Source: Oscillospiraceae bacterium
GTDB lineage: Bacteria > Bacillota_A > Clostridia > Oscillospirales > Oscillospiraceae
Length of the DNA stretch: 64,000 nt
Assembly: GCA_017459865.1 (NCBI GenBank)
Contig: JAFUCD010000010.1
Location: 1 to 64,000 of the forward strand
Direction: 5' to 3'
In this document: positions 22,830 through 33,008 of the stretch, piece after piece
Layout: every line of letters begins with the position of its first letter
Position numbering within the stretch: the stretch's first letter is position 1
Notes under the pieces: model-generated
The model's input: the letters and a program-made list of their open reading frames with translations, nothing else
What the model was told of the DNA's origin: nothing
The model's database searches: none
Made by a program: the position numbers and the translations under genes

Positions 22830-24121
22830 GTTACGAAGCATATAAAGATCCCACGCTGGGTTTTACCACCAAGCAGCTCCACGCGGGCTATAATCCTGCG
22901 GAGCACTACCGCTCCAAGGCCGTGCCGATCTATCACACGGCGGCCTTTGAGCTGGGCGACTATGACCGTTGCGTGCGTCTGTTTGAGTATGCCGAGGAGG
23001 GCCATTCCTATGTGCGCTTCTCCAACCCGACCAACGATGTGCTGGAAAAACGCATCGCGGCGCTGGAGGGCGGCGCAGCGGCATTGGCGATGGCCTCCGG
23101 CATGGCAGCCATCACGAATACGCTTCTGAACCTTGCAAACGCTGGCGATGAGATCCTCGCCGTGCAGACGCTCTACGGCGGCAGCACCACGCTGCTGCGG
23201 GATGTGCTGCCGGATTACGGCATCACGGGCCGCTTCGTGGAGGACGAAAACGACATCGAATCCTATCGCCGCGGCATCAACGAAAAAACAAAAGCGATCT
23301 ACATCGAATGTCTCGGGAATCCCGGCATCAATATTGTGGATTTCCAGGCGATCGCCGACCTTGCCCATGAGCATGGCATCCCTGTCGTGATCGACAATAC
23401 CTTTGCCACGCCTTATCTCTTCTGTCCCTTTGAGCACGGCATCGACATTGTCTGCTACTCCGCCACCAAGTATCTCGCCGGGCACGGCACGATCATCGCC
23501 GGCCTGGTCGTGGAAAAGGGCGGCTTCAACTGGCTGAATGGCAATTTTCCGCAGTTTGAAAAGTTCTTTGAGGAATACGCCGGCTCCATCGAGGAGAAGA
23601 CCCTGCGGGAGCAGATGTTCACCAAGCGGCTGCGCATCCGCTATCTCACGGAGTTCGGCCCCCACATGAGCCCGCAGAACGCGTTTTATCTCCTGCAGGG
23701 CATGGAGACGCTCTCTCTGCGTATGGAGCGCCATGTGTCGAACGCTCGCAGCATCGCAGAGTATTTGAGCGGCAATCCCCATGTGGAATCCGTCAACTAT
23801 CCCGCGCTGGAGGGGAACCCCTATCACGTGCTGAGCGAGCGGTATTTCCCCAAAGGTCCCGGCGCGATCTTGTCCATCAATGTCAAAGGCGGACGAGCGG
23901 CCGCACTTCGGGTTCTGGAAAAGGTGCGGATCTTTGATTACATGGTGAATGTTGGCGACGCCAAGTCACTCATCGTCCACCCCGCGTCCTCTACGCATTT
24001 TCATCAGTCTCCCGAAGAGCGCGCCAAAGCGCGGGTGTATGAAAACACGCTCCGGCTCTCCGTCGGCATCGAGGACGTCGAGGATCTGATCGCGGATCTG
24101 GAGCAGGCGCTGGAGCCTTAA
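22826..24121 (+). CDS. metY: O-acetylhomoserine sulfhydrylase-type PLP enzyme
   Basis: 431 residues, the longer subgroup of the Cys/Met PLP family. Lys215 in YSATKYLAGHGTIIAG binds PLP; YVRFSNPTNDVLEKRIAALEGG and IDNTFATPYLFCP are family hallmarks, and the insert around NWLNGNFPQFEKF is typical of MetY. The reaction is O-acetylhomoserine plus sulfide (or methanethiol) giving homocysteine (or methionine). Its place behind two importers suggests assimilation of imported organic sulfur into methionine. Confidence 0.9.
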   Translation: MSYEAYKDPTLGFTTKQLHAGYNPAEHYRSKAVPIYHTAAFELGDYDRCVRLFEYAEEGHSYVRFSNPTNDVLEKRIAALEGGAAALAMASGMAAITNTLLNLANAGDEILAVQTLYGGSTTLLRDVLPDYGITGRFVEDENDIESYRRGINEKTKAIYIECLGNPGINIVDFQAIADLAHEHGIPVVIDNTFATPYLFCPFEHGIDIVCYSATKYLAGHGTIIAGLVVEKGGFNWLNGNFPQFEKFFEEYAGSIEEKTLREQMFTKRLRIRYLTEFGPHMSPQNAFYLLQGMETLSLRMERHVSNARSIAEYLSGNPHVESVNYPALEGNPYHVLSERYFPKGPGAILSINVKGGRAAALRVLEKVRIFDYMVNVGDAKSLIVHPASSTHFHQSPEERAKARVYENTLRLSVGIEDVEDLIADLEQALEP

Positions 24122-24144
24122 GGCGAAAAACGGGAGGAAAACAA

Positions 24145-24951
24145 TTGACCCTGTATCAAAAATATCAGACCCTTCGCGCCCATCTGAAATCTCTGGGAAG
24201 CGCGGTGGTGGCGTTTTCGGCGGGGGTGGATTCCACCTTCCTGCTCTATGTGGCCCATGACGTGCTGGGCGAAAACTGCGTCGCCGTCACGGCGGCGTCT
24301 CATTCGCTGCCGAAGCGGGAGCTGGAGGAGGCGAAGACCTTCTGCTCAGAGCGCGGCATCCGCCATATCATCGTGGAGTCGGAGGAGCTGGAGATCGAGG
24401 GCTTCCGTCAGAACCCGAAAAATCGATGCTATCTCTGCAAGCGAGAACTGTTCACCAAGCTCCGGGCGGTGGCGCAGGCGGAGGGTCTTGCCGCCATTCT
24501 GGAGGGCTCCAACCTCGACGATGAGGGCGACTACCGGCCCGGCCTGCAGGCGGTCGAGGAGCTGAAGATCGAAAGCCCCTTGCGCCGCGCCTGCTTTACC
24601 AAGGAGGACATCCGCGCGCTCTCCAGAGAGTTCGGCCTCCCGACGGCGGAGAAGCAGTCCTTTGCGTGTCTGTCGTCTCGATTCGCATACGGCGAGACGA
24701 TCAGCGAAGAGCGCCTCTCCATGGTGGACCGCGCCGAGCAGCTTCTCTTGGACCTCGGCTTTCATCAGGTGCGCGTGCGCGTCCACGGCGACCTTGCGCG
24801 CATCGAGGTGGGCGAGACGGAGCTTGTCCGCGTACTGGAGCACCGGGCGAAGATCGACGATGCCCTGCGCGGCTTCGGCTTTGCCTATGTGTCGCTGGAT
24901 CTGAGGGGTTACCGCACCGGGAGTATGAACGAGGTGATCGGACATGTGTGA
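24145..24951 (+). CDS. larE: LarE-family sacrificial sulfur transferase
   Basis: 268 residues. The PP-loop is SAGVDSTF; RCYLCKRELF and GSNLDDEGDYRPG are LarE hallmarks; Cys175 in QSFACLSSR matches the cysteine that donates its sulfur in Lactobacillus LarE. It would adenylate a pyridinium carboxylate and thiolate it for the lactate-racemase nickel-pincer cofactor. larA, larB and larC are not in the window, and this gene sits in a sulfur operon, so another thiolated product is possible. The start is TTG, seven bases after GGGAGG. Confidence 0.85.
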   Translation: MTLYQKYQTLRAHLKSLGSAVVAFSAGVDSTFLLYVAHDVLGENCVAVTAASHSLPKRELEEAKTFCSERGIRHIIVESEELEIEGFRQNPKNRCYLCKRELFTKLRAVAQAEGLAAILEGSNLDDEGDYRPGLQAVEELKIESPLRRACFTKEDIRALSREFGLPTAEKQSFACLSSRFAYGETISEERLSMVDRAEQLLLDLGFHQVRVRVHGDLARIEVGETELVRVLEHRAKIDDALRGFGFAYVSLDLRGYRTGSMNEVIGHV

Positions 24952-25711
24952 GCTCTTTGGCTTCTCTGGACGCGCACCGCGCGATCTCGCTCCGGAGCTG
25001 CGCGTGTTTTTCAGCCATGGCGCGCAAAACCCAAACGGCTGGGGCATGGCGCAGCGCACGGGGGGCGTCTTCCGGCTGGAGACCGAGGCGGCGCCTTCCC
25101 ACGAGAGCGCCTATCTCTCGGAGCTTTTGGAAAACCCCGTCACGAGCGCGCTGCTCCTGGCACACATCCGCAAGGCGACTATCGGCGACATCCGATTGGA
25201 AAACTGTCATCCGTTCTACGGTCAGGACGCCTCAGGCCGTGGCTGGATGCTGATGCACAACGGAACCGTGTTTTCCGGTCTCAGCACGCAGGGCTTTCGT
25301 GACCGTCTGCGCGGCACCACGGACAGCGAGCTGCTGTTTTATTATCTTTTAGAGCGGCAGAACACCGCCATCGCCCAGAAGGGTGCGGCGCTGACCGCGC
25401 AGGAGCGGTTTCTCGTCTCCGAGGCGCTGATCGTACCGATATCGCGGCGCAACAAGCTGAATCTGATCTTTACGGATGGGGAACTGCTGTACGTCCATGT
25501 GAACATGCGCGGCACGCTCCATTCACGCAGTCTGCCGGAGGGAACGCTCTTTTCAACGCTGCCGCTGACAGACGACGCGTGGGAGGCTGTCCCGATGACC
25601 AGGCTGCTCGCCTATGAAAACGGCGTTCCGGTGATTGAGGGACAAAACCACGGCAATGAGTATATCCCCGGCGTCGAGCAGGCGTCTTCGCCGCTGGACT
25701 TTGTGATCTGA
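24944..25711 (+). CDS. Class II glutamine amidotransferase-like protein
   Basis: 255 residues. The N-terminal MCELFGFSGR supplies Cys2 as Ntn nucleophile; NPNGWGMAQ, AHIRKATIGDIRLENCHPF and MLMHNGTVF are GATase_4 motifs, and GTTDSELLFYYLL is also conserved. Stand-alone members include YafJ and EgtC, which hydrolyses a gamma-glutamyl amide bond in ergothioneine synthesis. It overlaps larE by eight bases and precedes a gamma-glutamate-cysteine ligase homologue, so a gamma-glutamyl hydrolase role is an attractive inference. Confidence 0.82.
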   Translation: MCELFGFSGRAPRDLAPELRVFFSHGAQNPNGWGMAQRTGGVFRLETEAAPSHESAYLSELLENPVTSALLLAHIRKATIGDIRLENCHPFYGQDASGRGWMLMHNGTVFSGLSTQGFRDRLRGTTDSELLFYYLLERQNTAIAQKGAALTAQERFLVSEALIVPISRRNKLNLIFTDGELLYVHVNMRGTLHSRSLPEGTLFSTLPLTDDAWEAVPMTRLLAYENGVPVIEGQNHGNEYIPGVEQASSPLDFVI

Positions 25712-25725
25712 AGGGTGTGGGGAAC

Positions 25726-27114
25726 ATGTCAAATCTCGCATTGGATCAGGCAGTTTATCAGAAATATATCGCGCCGACCGCGCGGCCGCGCACGCCCGCC
25801 GTGGGTGTGGAGCTGGAGTTCCCGGTGGTGAATCTTACGGGAGGTCCGGCGGACTTTTCGCTGATCCACCGCGTTACGGAGGCTTTCGTCATACGCTTCG
25901 GCTTCGGCGATCAGAAGCTGGACGACGAGGGGAACATCTACGCAGCTGTGGATGAAGAGACCGGCGACTGTCTCTCCTTTGACTGCAGCTACAATACGTT
26001 GGAGCTGTCCTTCGGAAAGGAAACGGACATCGGCGTGATCGACGGTCGCTTCCGGACCTATTACAGCTTTCTGCAGGAGCGGCTGCTGCGCGAACACCAT
26101 ACGCTCACCGGCATGGGCATCAACCCCGGCTGGCGGGTGAACCGGCACCAGCCTGTGCCGAACGGACGTTACCGGATGCTGCTGCACCATCTGTCGAGCT
26201 ACCCGGCGTACGGCGACGCGATCCCGTTTCACAGCCATCCGGATTTCGGCCTCTTTGCCTGCGCGTCGCAGGTGCAGCTCGACGTGGAAACAAAGGACAT
26301 CGTCTCGACGCTGCACACGTTTTCTAAGCTGGAGCCGTATAAATCGCTGCTGTTCGCAAACTCTCTCTTCGATGCGGACGGCGGATGGCTCCTTGTGCGG
26401 GACTGGTTTTGGCGCGAGAGCGTCCACGGTCTGAACCGAAAAAATGTGGACTATTACGACGACACGATCCAGACGCTCCCGGAACTCACGGATTACATCG
26501 AGCAGACAAGCATCTTCTGCGCAGAGCGTGACGGGCGGTACTTAAACTTTACGCCCACGCCGCTGAAGCAGTACATCGAGACCGACGCCATGGAGGGTGC
26601 GTTTTTCGAAAACGGCGCCTACCACACCACGATCTTTCATCCCTGTCTGGAGGATCTGGCTTATCTGCGTTCCTATAAGCTGGAGGATCTGACCCATCGC
26701 GGCACGATCGAATACCGCAGCGTCTGTCAGCAGCCGGTGCGTCAGGTCATGGCCGCGGCGGCCTTCCACGCCGGGCTCGCGGAGGTGCCGGAGCAGGTGC
26801 GCGATTTTCTAACCGCCGATCATGCGCTCTACGGACACGGACGGACCACCGCCGAGCTGCGCGACCAGATCAACCGCCGCGGTCTTCCGGATTGGGCGGA
26901 CCGCAAAGCGGTCTCGAACGCAATGCTGGAGCTGCTGGAGCTAGCGCGTGCGGGACTGGAGCGGCGCGGCAGGGGAGAGGCGCGATTTTTAGAGCCGCTC
27001 TATCCGAGGGCTGAACAGCTTCTCAGTCCTGCGCAGGAGCTGCGCGACGCGCTCAAATCCGGCAAAACCATGGAAACTATGATCCGAAGGTATGCAGACC
27101 TGACCGGATCTTGA
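25726..27114 (+). CDS. Glutamate-cysteine ligase (GCS2)-like protein
   Basis: 462 residues. The ATP-grasp-like GCS2 pattern is visible as VGVELEFPVVN near the N-terminus, NTLELSFG, LTGMGINPGW, IPFHSHPDFG, and a late GTIEYRSVCQQP. GCS2 members join glutamate to cysteine or other amines. No glutathione synthetase or GshAB C-terminal half is present. Together with the amidotransferase and larE it forms a closely spaced cassette of unknown product. ATG 25726 is preferred to GTG 25717 because of spacing from AAGGG. Confidence 0.78.
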   Translation: MSNLALDQAVYQKYIAPTARPRTPAVGVELEFPVVNLTGGPADFSLIHRVTEAFVIRFGFGDQKLDDEGNIYAAVDEETGDCLSFDCSYNTLELSFGKETDIGVIDGRFRTYYSFLQERLLREHHTLTGMGINPGWRVNRHQPVPNGRYRMLLHHLSSYPAYGDAIPFHSHPDFGLFACASQVQLDVETKDIVSTLHTFSKLEPYKSLLFANSLFDADGGWLLVRDWFWRESVHGLNRKNVDYYDDTIQTLPELTDYIEQTSIFCAERDGRYLNFTPTPLKQYIETDAMEGAFFENGAYHTTIFHPCLEDLAYLRSYKLEDLTHRGTIEYRSVCQQPVRQVMAAAAFHAGLAEVPEQVRDFLTADHALYGHGRTTAELRDQINRRGLPDWADRKAVSNAMLELLELARAGLERRGRGEARFLEPLYPRAEQLLSPAQELRDALKSGKTMETMIRRYADLTGS

Positions 27115-27143
27115 TTATCCGAACCCTGAAAGGAATCCTTATC

Positions 27144-27647
27144 ATGCAAAATAAAACCAAAAAAATCGTCTTTCTCGCGCTGCTGGCGGCACTATGCTGC
27201 GTCGCGACCATGGTCATCCCGATTCCCACACCGACCGGCGGTTATCTGAACGCGGGCGATATCATCGTTGTTTTTGCCGCTTTGGTCGTCGGTCCCGTTT
27301 GGGGAGGCGTTTCCGCAGGCGTGGGCTCCATGATGGCGGACATCCTCGGTGGCTACGCGGCTTACGCGCCGGGCACCCTGATCGCAAAGGGCCTGGCGGC
27401 TCTGATCACGGGGTTTGTGTTCCGTCGCACCAAAAAAGCGATCCCTGCCGCGATCTGCGGCGAGCTCGCGATGGCAGCCGTTTACTTTGTGTACGAGGCT
27501 GTGGTGCTTGGCTTTGGCCTCGGCGCGGCTGTGGAGATCCTCGGAAACCTCATGCAGGGCGCCGTCGGTGTCATTGGCGGCGTGACGCTTTACTATGCGC
27601 TGCGGCGTGTTCCGGAGATCCAGAAGCTTTCCGGAAATGCATCATAA
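27144..27647 (+). CDS. ECF transporter S component
   Basis: 167 residues, about six helices. KIVFLALLAALCCVATMVI, then GYLNAGDIIVVFAALVVGPVWG and MMADILGGYAAYAPGTLIAKG follow the ECF-type substrate-binding subunit pattern (pfam07155-like). Such subunits capture vitamins or small metabolites and borrow a shared EcfAAT module encoded elsewhere. The ligand is unknown. As last gene of the sulfur operon it may import a sulfur compound or cofactor precursor. The start is set by GAAAGGAATCC. Confidence 0.8.
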   Translation: MQNKTKKIVFLALLAALCCVATMVIPIPTPTGGYLNAGDIIVVFAALVVGPVWGGVSAGVGSMMADILGGYAAYAPGTLIAKGLAALITGFVFRRTKKAIPAAICGELAMAAVYFVYEAVVLGFGLGAAVEILGNLMQGAVGVIGGVTLYYALRRVPEIQKLSGNAS

Positions 27648-27652
27648 TCAGA

Positions 27653-27697
27653 ACCCCTCTGAGATCCTGCTGCTTTTGCTCAGAAGCTCAGAGGGGT
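27653..27697. terminator. Terminator-like hairpin ending the sulfur operon
   Basis: ACCCCTCTGAG (27653-27663) pairs perfectly with CTCAGAGGGGT (27687-27697). The T-tract is poor. It lies between converging genes (ECF S component and araC-type regulator). Confidence 0.6.
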
Positions 27698-27816
27698 GCT
27701 GCATTTGCGTAATAACGAATATCTCCCGAAGTGCAAGTTGACGCACCGATCGTTTGACTCTATATACGACCCACTGATAAAGCGGGTGGACTCCGATCGG
27801 ACGCAGACTCAAGCGG

Positions 27817-29004
27817 TCATGAAGAATATTTCTCCCTGTATTCGGTCGGCGTTCTTCCGGCATATTTTTTGAACACCCGGGAGAAATGACCCAGCGAGGA
27901 GAAGCCCAGATAGGCGGCGATCGCCGTCCCGGTTTTATCTGTATAGCGGAGGAGGCGTTTTGCTTCCTCCGTCTTTTCATTGAGAATAAAATCGGTAAGC
28001 GTTTGTCCGGTCTCCGCTTTGAACTTTGTGGAGAGATGCGGGCGGCTCAAATAGACCTCTCTGGCGATCTCGTCTGCGGAGATCGGCTCCGACAGGTGGT
28101 GCTGGACATAATTTGCCACAGCGATCGACAGCTTTGTGGGAGCCTTTCCTATGCGGATACGCTCCACGCGCTCGGCAAATTCAAAGATCATATGGTATTG
28201 AAGGTTCATGATTTTATCAGGAGCGGTCAGCATTTCGCAGCTCTGAATGAAGGAGTCGCTGAGGCTCAAAGCGTCCTCGACCGCCAAGCCGCCCCGGATC
28301 GCGGCACGGGAGGCAAGGGTAGCGGTGACCACAAAGGTGTTCTTCATCTGCCGCAGCTGATCTTTTGCCAGGAGGCCGCCGCGTACGGCCGGCGCGGCAG
28401 AACTCCATTCATGCAGGGCTGCCGTATCCCCATGGCTGATCATATTCAGGATCGTCTGTTCCAGCTCATAGGTGTTGTGGGGCGCAGCGTCAGCTTCCGG
28501 AGACGTAGCGTCTATTTCACGCTGCATCGTCTCCTTCAGAGATGATTGTTCCGCGTCATAGATCGCGATGTCCTTCAGCTCCAGCTTTTCATCATTGAGG
28601 ATATAATTGACGGTGCAGAGCATTTGCAGAACGCTTTCCAACGGCATGGGGATAATGCTCTTCATGGCGTTGAGAAAGGCGGGCACATCCTCCGGCGCGA
28701 CGTCGGCGCGAAAAGCCAGCTCATGCAGCTCCTGATCGCTGTTCGTGATCTGACGAGTCGGGCCAAGGATGATCTTGAGATCTCCGGAATTTATCACGCC
28801 ATAGTAGTTAAAATGCTGCGTGGAGAAGTAACCGACGTGCGATCCGATGGCCCAGATCTCATCCCGATAAACCGTCATCGGGTCCCTGGGAAGACCGACA
28901 ATATCATAATAGAAAAGCTGTTCTGAGCCTCGGTATATGCGGATCGGGATGCCGGACAGGCTGCCGATCATCGTGCAGATATAGTTCAGGTCAACATTTT
29001 TCAT
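27817..29004 (-). CDS. AraC-family transcriptional regulator
   Basis: 395 residues. The last 100 residues hold the two HTH motifs of AraC (ISADEIAREVYLSRPHLSTKFKAETG and TAIAAYLGFSSLGHFSRVFKKYAGRTPTEYR). The N-terminal 270 residues are a ligand domain without an obvious cupin pattern, similar to AraC regulators next to Firmicutes glycosidase genes. It is divergent from the GH3 gene and probably activates it in response to a glycoside or sugar. Confidence 0.88.
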   Translation of the reverse strand: MKNVDLNYICTMIGSLSGIPIRIYRGSEQLFYYDIVGLPRDPMTVYRDEIWAIGSHVGYFSTQHFNYYGVINSGDLKIILGPTRQITNSDQELHELAFRADVAPEDVPAFLNAMKSIIPMPLESVLQMLCTVNYILNDEKLELKDIAIYDAEQSSLKETMQREIDATSPEADAAPHNTYELEQTILNMISHGDTAALHEWSSAAPAVRGGLLAKDQLRQMKNTFVVTATLASRAAIRGGLAVEDALSLSDSFIQSCEMLTAPDKIMNLQYHMIFEFAERVERIRIGKAPTKLSIAVANYVQHHLSEPISADEIAREVYLSRPHLSTKFKAETGQTLTDFILNEKTEEAKRLLRYTDKTGTAIAAYLGFSSLGHFSRVFKKYAGRTPTEYREKYSS

Positions 29005-29043
29005 AACGCCCCTCCAAATCTATTACGAGTTTACGATATTTCT

Positions 29044-29088
29044 TACCAAAGTGCAAGCTATACAGGGATTTCTTTGGTATAATAAAAA
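29044..29088 (+). promoter_or_regulatory. Extended -10 promoter with flanking inverted repeat (GH3 operon)
   Basis: TGGTATAAT is an extended -10 (TATAAT at 29078-29083) with no good -35, as expected for an activator-dependent promoter. TACCAAAG (29044-29051) and CTTTGGTA (29072-29079) form an 8-bp inverted repeat with a 20-base gap overlapping it, a candidate AraC-protein site. Confidence 0.55.
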
Positions 29089-29124
29089 TCAGAATAAACC
29101 GGATCCGTATCAGGAGGCGAAGAC

Positions 29125-31452
29125 ATGAAAAAATGGAAAAAGAAAATGGGACAAATGATGCAGCATGTCATCGACATGGCCATGGGCAACGGTCTCATGC
29201 AGGAGGAGACCTCGGCTGGCGGTGAGCGCTATGTCACACCGGGGATCGATGCCCTGATCCGTCAGGCCGCTGCCGAGAGCTGTGTTTTGCTCAAAAATGA
29301 CGGCGTGCTGCCTCTGCATGCGGAGCAGAAGATCGCTGTGTTCGGACGCTGCCAACTGGACTGGTTCTATGTGGGCTACGGAAGCGGAGGAGACGTCCAC
29401 GCGCCCTATTATGTGAATCTGATCGACGGACTGAAAAATGCGGGAGCGCGGTTCGATACAGAACTTTTCAACCGTTATTACGCCTGGACGCAGGAAGAAG
29501 ACAACGCGGCGGACCACGGCTGGTGGGGACACTGGCCGTACAGCCACCCGGAAATGCCCCTTGATACAGCCTTGGTGGAGAATGCAGCCAAGTGCGCTGA
29601 AACGGCTCTGGTGCTCATCGGACGAGCTGCGGGAGAGGACCGGGAGAACACCTTGACCAAGGGGAGCTACTATCTGACCGATTCAGAGCGTGCCATGCTG
29701 GATGCGGTTACACAGCGCTTTTCGCATACGGTCGTTGTGCTGAACATCGGCAGCATCATGGATATGGCATGGACAGAGGATTACGCAGACAATCTGTCTG
29801 CGATCCTGATCGTCTGGCAGGGCGGCATGGAGAGCGGGAACGCCGTGGCCGATGTGCTGTACGGCAAGGTCAGCCCCTGTGGCAAGTTGTCGGATACGAT
29901 CGCTCGGCGCTATGAGGATTACCCCAGCAGCTCGAACTTCGGCGGCAAGGAATATAACGACTACGCCGAGGGCATCTTCGTAGGCTATCGGTATTTCGAT
30001 CGCCACCCCGAGAAGCTTTTGTATCCCTTCGGCTTCGGTTTGAGCTATACCGCGTTTGAGCTCTCTTCAGCAGTGTGTACGCGCTCCGATACCGGTGTCG
30101 CCGTGGACATCACCGTCCGAAATGTTGGCGATCGCGCGGGGAAGGAGGTCGTTCAGCTCTGGTGTTCAGCCCCGGAGGGGAGACTGGATAAGCCCTTGCG
30201 CGTCCTCGCGGCCTTCGGCAAAACGAACGAGCTGAAGCCCGGTGAGAGCGAGACGCTGACGCTCTCCTGCGGGGACCGGTGCTTTGCCTCCTACGACGAG
30301 GTGAAGCACGCCTTTGTGCTGGAAGCGGGGGAGTACCGCTTTGCCGTCAACACGCAGGCGGCCGGGAGCTTCACGCTTGAACAGGAAGTCCTTGTCGAAC
30401 AGTGCGAGGCGATCTGCCTGGAAAGCTCCGCGCTTCGGCAGAGGATCCTGGAAGATCTCCCGCAGGCGATTCCCGTTACGGGCGATAAGGGCGGCAAGCT
30501 GGCGGACGTCGCTTCGGGCAAGCTCACGCTGGACGCGTTTATCGCCCTGCTTGGTGACGAGGAGTTGGAAGCCCTCACGCGAGGCCACGGCATGATGGGC
30601 AGCTCCCTTGGTGTGGCGGGCAACGCAGGCGCTTTTGGCGGCGTGATCGAAAGCTTGAGAGAGAAGGGGGTCTCGCCCATCATCACCTCGGATGGCCCCG
30701 CGGGTCTTCGCTTGAAAAAATACTGTGCGCTGATCCCGTGCGGCACGGCGCTTGCCTGCACATGGAATGTCGAACTGGTCGAGGCGATTCATCAGAAGAT
30801 CGGCGAGGAAATGATCCACTACGGAGTGGACGTACAGCTCGCTCCCGGCATGAACATCCACCGCAACCCGCTTTGCGGGCGGAACTTTGAATACTTCTCC
30901 GAAGATCCGCTGCTGTCCGGCAAGATGGCAGCCGCGGTTGTTCGCGGTGTGCAGAGCACCGGACGCGCCTCCTGCCCAAAGCATTTTACCTGCAACAATC
31001 AGGAAACGAAACGCAATACCAACGATTCCCGTGTTTCCGAGCGGGCCCTTCGGGAGATCTATTTGAGAAACTTCGAGATCATGGTCAAGGAGGCAAAGCC
31101 GCTGACGATCATGACCTCCTACAACAAAGTCAATGGCGTCTGGAGCCACTACAATTATGATCTGGTCACCACCGTTTTGCGTAAAGAATGGGGCTTCGCG
31201 GGCACGGTCATCACCGACTGGTGGATGCAGAGATCCGCAAGCCCGGAATTTCCCAAGATCAGAAACAATGCATATCGGGTACGCGCGCAGGTGGACGTGC
31301 TGATGCCCGGTGACATGAGCCACATGGCGAAGAAATACAAGTCCGACGGCAGCCTGCTGAAAACGCTCGGTCAGCCGGACGGCATCACCCGCGGCGAGCT
31401 ACAGCGGACAGCTAGAAATGTGTTGAACCTGATCTTGAAATTAAAATATTGA
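29125..31452 (+). CDS. Glycoside hydrolase family 3, domain-swapped order
   Basis: 775 residues, probably cytosolic (no signal peptide). The C-terminal type GH3 domain comes first ([67 protein letters not shown]), then a fibronectin-like region ([20 protein letters not shown]), then the TIM barrel ([22 protein letters not shown], and TDWW carrying the likely nucleophile Asp). This permuted order is known in some Clostridia beta-glucosidases. The substrate is probably a beta-glucoside, xyloside or plant glycoside. It heads an operon with transporter, GH43 and GH78. Confidence 0.9.
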   Translation: MKKWKKKMGQMMQHVIDMAMGNGLMQEETSAGGERYVTPGIDALIRQAAAESCVLLKNDGVLPLHAEQKIAVFGRCQLDWFYVGYGSGGDVHAPYYVNLIDGLKNAGARFDTELFNRYYAWTQEEDNAADHGWWGHWPYSHPEMPLDTALVENAAKCAETALVLIGRAAGEDRENTLTKGSYYLTDSERAMLDAVTQRFSHTVVVLNIGSIMDMAWTEDYADNLSAILIVWQGGMESGNAVADVLYGKVSPCGKLSDTIARRYEDYPSSSNFGGKEYNDYAEGIFVGYRYFDRHPEKLLYPFGFGLSYTAFELSSAVCTRSDTGVAVDITVRNVGDRAGKEVVQLWCSAPEGRLDKPLRVLAAFGKTNELKPGESETLTLSCGDRCFASYDEVKHAFVLEAGEYRFAVNTQAAGSFTLEQEVLVEQCEAICLESSALRQRILEDLPQAIPVTGDKGGKLADVASGKLTLDAFIALLGDEELEALTRGHGMMGSSLGVAGNAGAFGGVIESLREKGVSPIITSDGPAGLRLKKYCALIPCGTALACTWNVELVEAIHQKIGEEMIHYGVDVQLAPGMNIHRNPLCGRNFEYFSEDPLLSGKMAAAVVRGVQSTGRASCPKHFTCNNQETKRNTNDSRVSERALREIYLRNFEIMVKEAKPLTIMTSYNKVNGVWSHYNYDLVTTVLRKEWGFAGTVITDWWMQRSASPEFPKIRNNAYRVRAQVDVLMPGDMSHMAKKYKSDGSLLKTLGQPDGITRGELQRTARNVLNLILKLKY

Positions 31453-31468
31453 GGACAGGAGAAAAAAA

Positions 31469-33004
31469 GTGAAGATGTTTGTATCTCTGCCCGCAAGTCA
31501 GGTCAAGTCCGAAGCGGTGACGAAAAAGGAAAAGTGGCTGGGCTATCTGCTCGGCCCTGCCGGAGCGCTGCTGCTGAACGCGGTGCTTGCGACCTATCTG
31601 AACGTCTACTATACCGATGTTCTCAATCTGACAACGCTCTGGGGCGGTGCGTTCCTCACGGTATTTCCCATCGTCTCTAAGGTCATTGACGCCGTGACGA
31701 ACATCGTCATGGGACAGATCATCGACCGCACCCGCACGAAAGAGGGTAAGGCGCGCCCGTGGCTGCTGCTGTCAGCGCCGCTCGTGACGATCACGGCGAT
31801 CCTGCTTTTCACCGTGCCGGAGTCCAGCGACACGGTCAAGGCGATCTGGGTCATGGTATCGTATAACCTGTTCTATTCCTTTGCCTACACGATCTTCAAC
31901 ATGAGCCACAATCTGATGGTGCCGCTCTCCACCCGCGACGGCACGGCGCGCGGCGGCCTCTCTGCTTTCAACCAGATCACCACGATCATGATGAGCGGCA
32001 TCCTCGTGGCGCTGGTGTTCCCCATGGTCATCATGCCGATGATCGGCGTGGACAAGTCCAAATGGATCACGCTGATGAGTGTTCTCGCGATCCTCGCGCT
32101 GCCGCTGACATTGATGGAGTATTTCTTCACCAAGGAGCGCGTTACCGCAGAGACAGCGGATGCGCCGGATGAAAAAACACCCTTCCGCGAGCAACTCAAG
32201 CTCATCTTCACGGACAAGTACATGGTGCTCATGTATGTATATTTCCTCATTTATACGATCGGCACAACGCTGAAAAACCTCGGTCTCGTTTATTACTGCA
32301 ACTATGTCTTGGGCACCTACAACGACGGCATCACCCAGATGCTGGTCTCCGTGATCGGCGGCATCCCCATGGGCATCGGCATCTTCGCTGTGTGGCCGCT
32401 GGCCAAGCGCTTCGGCAAACGGAACGTCACCATGGTGGGCTTCATTTTGTATGCCGTGGGCAGCCTGATCTGCTGGCTGTTCCCGACGAATCTCACCATC
32501 GTGCTCGTGGGACAGTTTATCAAGAACATCGGCGGTCTGCCCTGCGCCTACGTGTTCATGGCGCTCTTCGCCGATTGCCTGGATCATCTGGAGTGGAAAT
32601 CCAATATCCGGCTGGACGGCGCGGCCATGTCCATCTATAACATTATCGCTGTTGCTATGGTGGGCATCATGACCGGTGTCTTCAACTGGATGCTGGCCAG
32701 GGCCGGCTATATCGCGCCGGAATCCTTCTCCGGGATCGCTGAGGCAAGCGCATGGCTGGCTGACAAGGGCCTGATCGCCCAAGTGGCCCTGGAGAATCTG
32801 AAGCCCGCTGCCGACGGCGTACTGACCGTGGCCATGCAGCAGCCCTCCGCCGTGGGCTGGGTGATATCCTTCGCCTTCGTGGGGCTGGAGGTCTTCACTG
32901 GCGCTGCGCTGGCAGTTATTTTGTGGTTCCTGAATGTGGAGAAGAATCTGCCCCAGGAGCAGGCCGAGATCCAGGCACGGAGAACCAAGATCGAGAGCGA
33001 ATGA
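31469..33004 (+). CDS. GPH-family sugar:cation symporter (MFS)
   Basis: 511 residues, about 12 membrane helices. [37 protein letters not shown] sequence (near residues 68-100) is the glycoside-pentoside-hexuronide family signature; [19 protein letters not shown] and the central cytosolic loop are as expected. It imports the oligosaccharide or glycoside used by the neighbouring hydrolases. The start is GTG 31469, seven bases after AGGAG; ATG 31475 is too far from it. Confidence 0.87.
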   Translation: MKMFVSLPASQVKSEAVTKKEKWLGYLLGPAGALLLNAVLATYLNVYYTDVLNLTTLWGGAFLTVFPIVSKVIDAVTNIVMGQIIDRTRTKEGKARPWLLLSAPLVTITAILLFTVPESSDTVKAIWVMVSYNLFYSFAYTIFNMSHNLMVPLSTRDGTARGGLSAFNQITTIMMSGILVALVFPMVIMPMIGVDKSKWITLMSVLAILALPLTLMEYFFTKERVTAETADAPDEKTPFREQLKLIFTDKYMVLMYVYFLIYTIGTTLKNLGLVYYCNYVLGTYNDGITQMLVSVIGGIPMGIGIFAVWPLAKRFGKRNVTMVGFILYAVGSLICWLFPTNLTIVLVGQFIKNIGGLPCAYVFMALFADCLDHLEWKSNIRLDGAAMSIYNIIAVAMVGIMTGVFNWMLARAGYIAPESFSGIAEASAWLADKGLIAQVALENLKPAADGVLTVAMQQPSAVGWVISFAFVGLEVFTGAALAVILWFLNVEKNLPQEQAEIQARRTKIESE

Positions 33005-33008
33005 AACG

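Noticed and set aside
24145..24951. Complete lactate racemase (lar) cofactor pathway
   Set aside because: Only larE is present; neither larA, larB nor larC occurs in the window.
25726..27114. Classical glutathione synthesis
   Set aside because: The ligase homologue is not accompanied by gshB or a fused ATP-grasp domain.
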